Assembly: GCF_001949145.1 (NCBI RefSeq)
Contig: NW_019091356.1
Location: 2,116,932 to 2,143,243, forward strand
Source of the DNA: Acanthaster planci
Lineage: Eukaryota > Echinodermata > Asteroidea > Valvatida > Acanthasteridae
Reading direction: 5' to 3'
DNA: 26,312 nucleotides
In this document: in pieces, positions 18,877 through 26,312 of the stretch
How the letters are laid out: every line of letters starts with the position of its first letter
Numbering within the stretch: the first letter of the stretch is position 1
Made by a program: the position numbers and the translations under genes
Notes under the pieces: model-generated
What the model saw: only the letters and a program-made list of their open reading frames with translations
What the model was told of the DNA's origin: nothing
Databases searched by the model: none

Positions 18877-19341
18877 TCACTTAAGTAAGCTCATTGGTAT
18901 GGTTAGGAATTTCTATTAATTCTTAACAAAGAAACTGCAACAAAAGCACTGTGGAAGTCTACTGGCAAACTATTAAACATCTGAGATGATGTTGGATTGT
19001 TATATTGTGCAATTGGAAGTATTCTGAGAGTTTTTCACATCTGTTAATTCAAGGGGTTCTGATGTATGTTACGGTCGACTCAAAGCTGAACATTTGAATG
19101 AAAGCCTTGAGTCTGTTTTATGAATAGTGTGAGGGATCTTTGGGAATATTGGGAGTCTGGGTTAATGCTGTTTTTGAGTCTAGAATTCATAAAGAAAACT
19201 CGTTTGAACAGAAAAGGGTGAAAATTCCACATAAATCTGAGTACTAGAAATAGCCTGCCCTGCCAGACATGCTTGAAATGATATGTGCAATGTACATGTG
19301 GAGTTACCAGACCACAGTGCTAACTTGGCATACCGACCCCT

Positions 19342-22300
19342 CTATTCCGGGGGGATTAGGACGGCGGATATCTCATGCACCACGCCATTGGACACCGTGT
19401 TGTCACCCTGCAGGACCAGACTGTTCTGCACATGGGTACCCCATGTTCCTCGCCTCACCGGCAGTGTTTTGTTGTAGAATGGCTGCAAGGTCTCGATGAT
19501 CCACAGACCGGCCTCATAGTAGGTGCCTCGGACCAGATGGTACTCAAGGACTTGCTTTAGGAAGGTGACATTGGCCAACTTCTGGACAACGTTGTTGGGC
19601 AAGTTCTCGAAGGCCCGGTTGTTAGGGGCAAACAGGGTCAGCGGCTGTGAAGGTTCCGTCTCCAAGGCCTCGGTGAGATTGGCTGCCTGGGAATTGAAAA
19701 GAACAGTTTCAATTCAGCAGTTGTTCTTCTGTCATGTGATTAACTAGCCACTTTTTTCACCGATGACACAAGAATTCACCTGTACTTTTACGGAGTCCAC
19801 CTTTTGTTACTTCATCTCTTACCCCAAAGAAAAGGTTACAAGTAGGAAAACATGCAGGCCAAAGGATGATAGCAAGTCCATTTTTGGTCCATGCCTATCC
19901 CACCAACCAACAATACATGTGACTGAGCAAACTGTTGTATCTCAACGATAAATGATGGATCATAGAAATTTCCAAACCTGTAGGAAGCCAACCAGACGGC
20001 TGAATCGCCCATCGTCATTGACAAACTTCGTCATGTTGGCTCCAGTTGGCAGAAGCATGACCTTGTCAAGAATGTGAACAAGGCCATTCCAGGCCGGTAA
20101 GTCGGATCGGACGATTGGTGCTCCGTTAACTGTCACCACCTAAACAGAAACAGGGTAGGAGTGGAACGGTACGGGAGATAAAAAAAGAACAGAAAACTCA
20201 ACTTTTTGTACCTTCTGAAAGGCAGAGAAGGAAGCAATGGTAACATCTTATGCACTCTTTATCATGAGCTGTATCAAGTTTCCCGAGAAGGAAACGAAGT
20301 CATCATCATGATACCACTTATGTTTGCAAACTTAAGGCAACTTTCTATATGCGTTCTCGCGAGAGGATCGTGTAGATGTTGGTCCGCAGGTACTGAAGTG
20401 GCAAGGAAGCCCCAGACGTCGGTGACGGGTACAAGCTGGTCAGAAGTAAGTTGTCTTTATGTCTGAGCTCATGTAGGGTCCAAGGGCGACGTGATACTCC
20501 AGAACCCATTGCAGGGTCAGGGTCTTGCGCAAGGCCGGTGGGCTCTCCGAGTAAGCCCTCTCGGAGAACGCGAAAAGCGTGAAGCCGCCCGGCTGTGTGG
20601 ACGTCTCCAGGAGATTCTTGAGGTGGGCGCATTTGCGTACGAAGGATACGAACGAAGCGGCCCCGTAGTCCTCCGCTATACCGCCAGCATCCCGGCCCCC
20701 GATGTTTCCTCGGGGCTAGCTAAGAACGCTAGCGCTACCAGCGCCAGAACGGGGAGTAACCTTCCTGCAGCCATGTTTGTTTCAAGCGCGTCTCTACCCA
20801 ACTCCCTTTACGGTTACTGTTAATACGGGCGCTATCGATGGGTGCACCCTCGAAAAAAAAGGCCAGAAATACGTCCGCCGAGCTCATTAAAAAGTTTTAG
20901 ACTAAAAATATTCTCTATTAGAGAGTCCTGAGAGCCATGAAATTGCGGAATTGTCGAAATATTGCACTGAACCTATGGCCTGGACTTTGAGCTTTTAACT
21001 CTGAGCATTTTGAGTGCAACAGGGTCCGAAAGTGGCACTATTTGGCCGTTTTGCAGATGGATGGTTTAACTTTCCGAAATGGCTACTTTTCTGGGCAGGG
21101 ACATTTTCTTTATTTTAGGGATGCTCTGCTTCTGGTGAAAATTTCTCAAGGTTTCATTGGTCAACCCCCGAAAAGGGACATGTCGATCATCGTTTTTCTG
21201 TGCAGCCTGCACACCTGTGAGAGGTGTATCTTTTAAATAATTGTGAAGTACGGGGACTTAGCATTGCTGTCTATGGGAATTTAATTACAGAGTTGCACCC
21301 AGATGAGTGGCTGGTACTCGGGTTTAGGCATATGATCCTCGCTGGATCACAAAGCAAACAACTTCGGTCAAAACTACAATACATGTACGTGTATGTGTAA
21401 ATCAGAAATATATGTGCTGTGTACCTATAAAATGTTGGCCATGCACGAAGCACACGGATTACCAAAGGTTCTGTCCTTTCCTACACACATCCAATATTCC
21501 GTCAGACTAGTAACACTTTGTAGCACTGATGCTGACTATTCCCTGGAAGTAAAAACAGTGCGTCGCGATTGCTCCATCAAAACTAGACCAAAACTGCTTT
21601 TGATCAGATCCATTTTATCATGATTTTGGTCCCAGATGTGCAATTTTTGAAAATGTTTCAATGGGCCCTACATCATTATTTTGAAGTCCAAGTGACATGT
21701 CATGTGAAATGTATTGCGGGCTCATCGAACAGATTTAGCTGAGGTTGAGCTGCAATGATTCTGATGACTTCAGAGTAAAATGGCTTGTGTACACCACAGC
21801 AACAAAACAAAACAAAACAAAAAACAGAATCTATCAGTGCTGTTATTCTACTTAAGTCTGTTTCAAACAGCTGCCTTACAAAGCGAATCATCGTGAATTT
21901 TATTTAAAAAATTAACTGATACAATAAAATATGTAACTCACAAATTTATCAAGCCATTTTTATCAGAATTTGAAAAATAAACAATGTTTGGCCAGTCATG
22001 ATTGTAGTTCCAATGTGCACACCCTTCAACCCACTGAATTCAACCACCTTGAAGGTTTGATAAACTTTAATCACAATACAGTTTTAGAAAACAGACAATT
22101 TACCCGTCCAATGACGCCCTTGCGGAGGCGATACGCCGGGACGTGGTAAACGTTGAACCGGAAGGGCAGTAGGGGCTGCACAACGCCCTCCGTTCTCTCA
22201 GGGTGTGCAGGGAGGCTAGTGAGCATCCTCTCGTTGTAGATTTCCTCCATGAAAACTACATCAGACATGGTGATATGAAATCTTATGTACCGCTCCAAGG

Positions 22301-22568
22301 TCTCTGGGTCCTTCAGGGCGGTCTTCACCTCCGGGGCTATTACGCCTAGGTCCTCGAAAGCACGGTCAGTCGGAGCCAAGACCATGTACAGGAGGTGGTT
22401 CTCCAAGGTCTCATTCAACCACGGTATGGCACGGATGTACTTGACGAATGTCATGACACCTGCGTCCTCGCAGACTTCCACGACGCTGCCCCCGAAATAC
22501 CTATGAAATGCCAGTGAGTGTTCACCGAGTAATGACAGCAAAAAGAGAGCCGCTGGAATCGAATACAT
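19342..22568 (-). CDS. Secreted protein with two fasciclin (FAS1) domains, complete, 3 exons
   Basis: Exons 22568-22104, 20139-19978 and 19686-19342 join in phase 0 to give 323 residues. Residues 1-20 are a signal peptide (MYSIPAALFLLSLLGEHSLA). FAS1 domain 1 spans about 28-185, with LAPTDRAFEDL (64-74), LPFRFNVYHV and NGLVHILDKVMLLP. Domain 2 spans about 190-322, with LTLFAPNNRAFENLP, FLKQVLEYHLV and the terminal NGVVHEISAVLIPP. N-glycosylation sequons are at Asn 52, 190, 212, 248 and 281. There is no transmembrane or GPI tail: the stop follows domain 2 directly. FAS1 proteins (periostin, TGFBI, fasciclin I) mediate cell adhesion and matrix binding; vertebrate TGFBI and periostin have four domains, so this is a short form. 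The start is the ATG at 22568; an in-frame TTG at 22604 is not credible. Family is certain, precise role unknown. Confidence 0.93.
20345..20774 (-). pseudogene. Second signal-peptide plus FAS1 exon, with broken frame, inside the FAS1 gene intron
   Basis: An ATG at 20774 opens a signal peptide (MAAGRLLPVLALVALAFLAS). The frame meets a stop, but the next frame continues with FAS1-like AASFVSFVRKCAHLKNLLET, GGFTLFAFSERAY and LQWVLEYHVALGPYMSSDIK. A third frame then gives LLLTSLYPSPTSGASLPLQYLRTNIYT and a stop. Each break is consistent with loss of one base in a homopolymer (five C at 20696-20700, three T at 20456-20458). Content and order match exon 1 of the gene around it (MLTSLP...LPFRFNVYHV), but sequence identity is low, so the duplication is old. 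No donor in a usable position precedes the last stop. A decayed paralogous first exon is the best reading; sequence error is possible. Confidence 0.7.
20775..22103 (-). other. Remainder of FAS1 intron 1
   Basis: No coding exon or recognised element is seen. It includes a short A-rich AACAAA-type simple repeat near 21797-21822 and otherwise AT-rich unique-looking sequence. Confidence 0.55.
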
Positions 22569-22666
22569 GTTCTTTGTGCAAAACCTAACTTCCCACACAC
22601 TCAAGAAAGTATTATGGTCTTATCTCATAAACACGTACAGTATATGCCGGTCTTTGCTATGGTACC

Positions 22667-23473
22667 GGTGTTCTTAAGTGGACAGTCAAACGTCGTGTGT
22701 GTGAGTTTAAACGTGTTTGTGAATTGCAAACGTCGCGATGTGTGTGTGAGCTCGAACGTCGTGCGCGGGAGTGTGGGGTTGACTTCGTGTTTGTGAGTTG
22801 TTGTATCAGGGCCAATTTCACGGACCACTAGCATGATTTTTTTCCATTGAAAACAACTGGAATAATTGCGCTTTCCCCAGGACACACCTGCTCGTTAATG
22901 CATCACATTAGTTAAAAATAACTAAAGTTAATACAAGACCAACACACGATAAACCGGAAATAAGAAAATGATAACTCAATTGAAACAAATAAATGTCATT
23001 AGTTGTATATAAATATTCTAACTAAAAAGAACCCCAACTTAACTTGTAAATGCATAGCAATAAGCCCACAGAGTGTAAATTAAAACACATACAAAATGAG
23101 CAAACAGCTTAGCTCCCTCCCCAGAAGTTAAAAACGATACAAAGATTAAGAATTACCAAATGCTTGCTTAAAAGGGATTTTGATTACCAACATGTGTTGT
23201 ACATGTGTATTGCCTGTGACTGGTGTTCAGCTGATGTTCGCTTATCATAGAAATGGCATGGATTTTCGGCTAGTAACCTGTTTTTCCTGAGCAAGAAAAT
23301 GCTGTGCTAAGCAAATTTTTTGTGCTGAGCAAATTTATGAAATTGGCCCTGCGAACTCACAAACACGACGTTCGAACTGACAAACACGACGGTACGTTCA
23401 AACACGTACGGACGACGCGTCAAGACGTGGCAAACTCACACACGCGACGTTTGCCTGTCCGCTTTAGAACACC
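22667..23473. mobile_element. Foldback-type element with minisatellite in its inverted arms
   Basis: The left arm (22667-22820) reads GGTGTTCTTAAGTGGACAG...CAGGGCCAATTTCA; the right arm (23338-23473) is its inverted, imperfect counterpart. The inner ends, CAGGGCCAATTTCA at 22807-22820 and its complement at 23338-23351, match perfectly over 14 bases. Each arm carries degenerate repeats of a roughly 21-base unit, AACGTCGTGTTTGTGAGTT. The interior (22821-23337) has no open frame of note. Near the right arm (about 23178-23337) it contains a TAGTAACCTG...GAGCAAGAAAATGCTGTGC segment that resembles an echinoderm repeat I have seen before. No target-site duplication is evident. Confidence 0.7.
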
Positions 23474-23611
23474 ATACTTTTCCTTCGTCAATGGTCTCTG
23501 TTTCATATCATCTCATTGATCTTTGTCATGTTTCGTTTTGTTTTCGGCTTTAGTTGTGCAGGGTCGTGTATGGGTGTCATCGTCACAAGGCGTTTCCCAC
23601 ACGCTTGACCG

Positions 23612-24108
23612 GGGTGCAGTCCACTAATTCAAGCGAGAATTTCTGGCGAGCTTATTAGCATTAAAAGTGCCCCCCCAACAGTATCTTTTGGAAAAGCAGA
23701 TTGTATGGCCCCCAAAATGGTGAGATTGTGTAAATCTTGCCAGAATCAACTCCCTGGGTCTTTGGGCTTTCATCTGAGAGAAAAATGGCTAAAAAATACT
23801 CTTGAGAAATAGTCCTAAGTGCCCGAGAAAGTTCAAGGTTGTCACTTGAAAAATGGCTGCAAAAAATAAAAATGCAAGCAGACTTCAGAAAAATCACTTT
23901 TTGGGGTTAATTTTGTTTTGAGGGAATAACTCAAAATGTAATCGGACAACCCACTGAAAATTTAAAAGAAAGTAAAAGTTTATGGACCATAGAATAATTT
24001 AACGTGTGTTTCAGATGCCTCAGGGATGTTGGTACGCATGTTATTGGGCCCCGAACAATGCTGATTTTACACTGTTTTCAATGGGGCCTGAATTAGTGGA
24101 CTGCACCC
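23612..24108. mobile_element. Non-autonomous DNA element with 23-bp terminal inverted repeats
   Basis: Bases 23612-23634 (GGGTGCAGTCCACTAATTCA then AGC) and 24086-24108 are inverted copies matching at 22 of 23 positions. They bound 497 bases with no open reading frame, the architecture of a MITE. Flanking bases show no convincing target duplication, so the superfamily is not assigned. Confidence 0.75.
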
Positions 24109-25039
24109 TGAGGAAGCGCACCACTATAACGTCTCTGGTAGCGCCCCAAGAGTAGCTCACAAGTCGGCGGAGACAATAATTACGTTGCATGACTTGAAGT
24201 GCGGAAGCTGGGCTTTTCATTTCTCATGGTTGGTCTCGTTTGAAATGTTCAGAAGGATGAATTGGCTTAATGTTGCCATTCCATACTGCAAATTGATAAA
24301 AGTTTCATGTGCGTGTACACCCCTGCTTGTCTCACCTGGGGCCTACCTCGTGTGGACATTACTTTGTTCTTTGTGGGCTAACAAAATGCACCTTTAACTC
24401 TCACCACGATAACCCCTTCGAGCTGGATTTTCAAGTTTGAGGATTATTTCCTGGACTGTTCCCCTTCATTTTGCAGTGCGCAACTCTGACTCCGAAATAC
24501 CTCTGAAGGTGTTTGTCAGAGAGGAGAAAACACCGTGTGGACACCAAGTGCGAGACCATCACGTCCTCTAAAACTCTTCATTAAGTGGACTTCAACGTTT
24601 GTTCCGAGGTCCATACTTTCCACGTTTGTGTGCATCTTTACATGAACTGATACCCTGAAAAAGCAGAAAACCAACCCAACAATATATTGTTGAACGAGTC
24701 TCGTCAGTGAAGCTGTTCAAATGATTGAGTTAAACTTCAATTAGTTGTAAACAAATTCAAACATGCCTTAAGCGTGGAACCTCGTAGTAAAGTTTAAAGT
24801 GGTTTGAGAGTAGACATAAGGTCCTACTCGGTCTAGGACGTACCTCGTGGTATGTCAAACATAAGGTATTGGCGCAGAGTAAAAGAGATTTATACCGTCT
24901 CTAGTGGTGGTATGCCATTGTGAGAAAAACGACTGTATATGGATGAGACAATTCAGACTGTCGATCTCGGCAAGAAATGGAACAAGATGTTGTAAGGAAA
25001 GGAAGAACCAGAATAAGCCCGGTTAGACGGATTAAAGTG
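24109..25039. other. Intergenic stretch without supported features
   Basis: Nothing recognisable on either strand apart from short chance open frames. Confidence 0.5.
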
Positions 25040-25815
25040 AATCAACTCCTCGCAGATAGGAGGATATTCTTAGAAGGAAGGAACGGGAGGCTGTTCATCA
25101 CGACTAAGGAGGGTATTTTTAGAAGGAAAAATGGGGAGGCTAGGAGGATATTGTTTTAGAAGGAAAAACCACGAGACTTATCGTCAAGGCTATGACAATA
25201 CCAGAAGAATAAACATCGCGTCTAAGGGATATTTTTAGATGGAAAACACGGGAGACTTATCATCAAGGTAATGTTTTTTAGAAGGACAACAAGGATACTA
25301 AACATCCCAGTTAGGCTACTAGGATATTTTTAGAAGGAGAAAACGGCAGACCAATCATCAAGGTCAGAGGGATGTTTTTAGAGGGATAAAAATGGGAGAC
25401 TGACCATCGAAGATAGGAGGATATTTTAGAAGGAAAACAAGGATACATGGTGTTTCAGGTTTAATGGCTTCTGGTACCGCCCCCTCCCCGAACAGGGACA
25501 TTGATGGAAAGAGTCACCGAAGATAGCTGGATAGCTCAGTTGGTAGAGCACTGGCACGGTGTTCCAAAGGTCGCAGGTTCAAATCCCGCTACAGTCAATT
25601 TCTTTGTCCAATTTATGATCAGGGATAATTTTTGAAGGAAAACAATGAGACTAATTGTCAGGGTTAAGAGAATATTTTTAGAAAGAAAAAAACGGGAAAT
25701 TAATCATCAATGTTAGGGGGTATTTTTAGGATAACAATGAGAGACTGATCATCAAGGTTAGAGGGGAAACGAGAGACCAATCATCAAGGTTAAGAGGGTA
25801 TTTTAAAAAGAAGCT
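25040..25815. repeat. Degenerate minisatellite, unit about 45-60 bp
   Basis: A unit resembling AGGATATTTTTAGAAGGAAA, then A-rich CGGGAGACT and ATCATCAAGGTTAG, recurs at least ten times with strong length and sequence drift. The array is interrupted at about 25447-25620 by a tRNA-like sequence and resumes with the same unit (GGGATAATTTTTGAAGGAAA). The open frame at its left end is only a reading of the repeat. Confidence 0.85.
25525..25598 (+). mobile_element. tRNA-derived SINE head (not a working tRNA)
   Basis: An A-box TAGCTCAGTTGG (25532-25543) and B-box GGTTCAAATCC (25576-25586) have tRNA spacing, with a good D-arm (GCTC/GAGC). The anticodon stem does not pair and acceptor and T stems have mismatches, so no anticodon is assigned. 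It is followed by CAATTTCTTTGTCC, like a SINE body, and is inserted in the minisatellite. Confidence 0.7.
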
Positions 25816-26159
25816 AAATGCAATGAACCGTAACAAGCTATACTCAGTTGCCATGCATGTTTCTGGTTAATACTACAAAGCATGCAAAAACCTAAAGAAT
25901 TATTTGAATCGTACGAAACTTTTCGTGTCAATTCCTAAATTGGAATAAACTAAAAGCTGTTTTAAATTAATGCATTGACTCACCTGCAGTATTTTACCCC
26001 AGGATATGAGGGAAAATAGACGAAAAAAAGTACCGCTGTTTGTGCGCATTTCCCCTCAAATCAGTTGATGCATTACAGTGCTGGCAATCCGCATCGTTGA
26101 ATCAGGAGCTATTTTGCAGCTGTTACTCTTTTCATATTAGGTCTATATCCTTTACTAAC
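25816..26159. other. AT-rich intergenic stretch
   Basis: I see no gene, RNA or clear repeat here. Confidence 0.5.
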
Positions 26160-26312
26160 GTCATTTAAAAGTCTTTGATGCCCTTTAAAATAATTAAGAG
26201 ACAACTCTGATTTTTGGTTTACTTCCTTTTTTAATGTCATTTAAAAGTCACTGGTGACTTTAGAAATAATTAAATGACAACTCTGATTTTTGGTTTACTT
26301 CCTTTATTGATA
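26160..26312. repeat. 76-bp tandem repeat, two units, running off the right edge
   Basis: Units begin at 26160 and 26236. Both start GTCATTTAAAAGTC and share ACAACTCTGATTTTTGGTTT and ACTTCCTTT, with a more variable centre. The second unit is cut by the window end, so more copies may follow. Confidence 0.85.

Larger units (their letters stand above)
17867..19341. other. Convergent 3' regions of DHX30 (+) and the FAS1 gene (-)
   Basis: The stop codons of the two genes face each other across 1.47 kb. No coding potential is seen between them. The interval presumably holds both 3' UTRs and is AT-rich, with AATAAA hexamers on both strands. Confidence 0.65.

Noticed and set aside
20491-20823. 110-residue plus-strand open frame
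   Set aside because: It is the antisense of the GC-rich broken FAS1 exon, whose minus-strand frames show clear family motifs.
22569-22604. Extended N-terminus of the FAS1 protein starting at 22604
   Set aside because: The codon there is TTG, not ATG, and the added residues would bury the signal peptide. The ATG at 22568 gives a proper hydrophobic leader.
24477-24571. Open stretch after a good acceptor (TTTTGCAG) ending in TAA, like a terminal exon on the plus strand
   Set aside because: About 30 codons with no domain and no upstream exon in the preceding 1.5 kb. It is too short to support a gene.
24977-25159. 60-residue Arg/Lys-rich open frame
   Set aside because: It is largely a reading of the first units of the minisatellite.
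25525-25598. Functional tRNA gene
   Set aside because: The A and B boxes are good but the anticodon stem does not pair and other stems have mismatches. The flanks look like a SINE body.
25040-25815. CRISPR-like or other regular array
   Set aside because: Units drift in length and sequence with no constant repeat and unique spacers, and the host is an animal genome.

Overview
The window is nuclear DNA from an animal. Its genes are built of many short exons (77-275 bases) with GT-AG introns and sit among degenerate repeats. The proteins are metazoan. The repeat style (a foldback element ending in CAGGGCCAATTTCA, tRNA-derived SINE heads, minisatellites) and the modest introns suggest a marine invertebrate deuterostome, probably an echinoderm. 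That placement is inference from how the repeats look; no search was run.

Left part, minus strand: the first three coding exons of ATIC (PurH), the bifunctional enzyme of the last two steps of de novo purine synthesis. Exon 1 is at 4571-4553. Exon 2 is present twice (2191-2065 and 1120-994), inside a roughly 0.83 kb direct duplication whose second copy begins one base after the only N in the window. Exon 3 is at 283-207. The rest of the gene lies beyond base 1.

Middle, plus strand: a complete 22-exon gene (4941-17866) for a DEAH-type RNA helicase orthologous to DHX30, the mitochondrial RNA-granule and ribosome-assembly helicase. Every junction is in phase and the predicted protein is about 1110 residues. 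It is divergent from ATIC, with only 369 bases between the two start codons. Its introns hold a frame-preserving copy of part of exon 8 (upstream of exon 5), a perfect 24-bp telomere-like hairpin, a SINE remnant and a GC-AG intron.

Right part, minus strand: a complete three-exon gene (22568-19342) for a secreted 323-residue protein with two fasciclin (FAS1) domains. It converges on the helicase gene. Its first intron contains a second, diverged signal-peptide plus FAS1 exon (20774-20345) with two frame breaks and a stop, probably a decayed paralogous first exon.

Far right, about 22.6-26.3 kb: no convincing genes. It holds a foldback element with minisatellite-bearing arms, a roughly 0.5 kb element with 23-bp inverted ends, a long degenerate minisatellite split by a tRNA-derived SINE, and a 76-bp tandem repeat running off the end.

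The three genes are not an operon. The only functional coupling the layout suggests is shared control of ATIC and DHX30 by one bidirectional promoter. I found no sign of a virus, CRISPR array, toxin or bacterial system.
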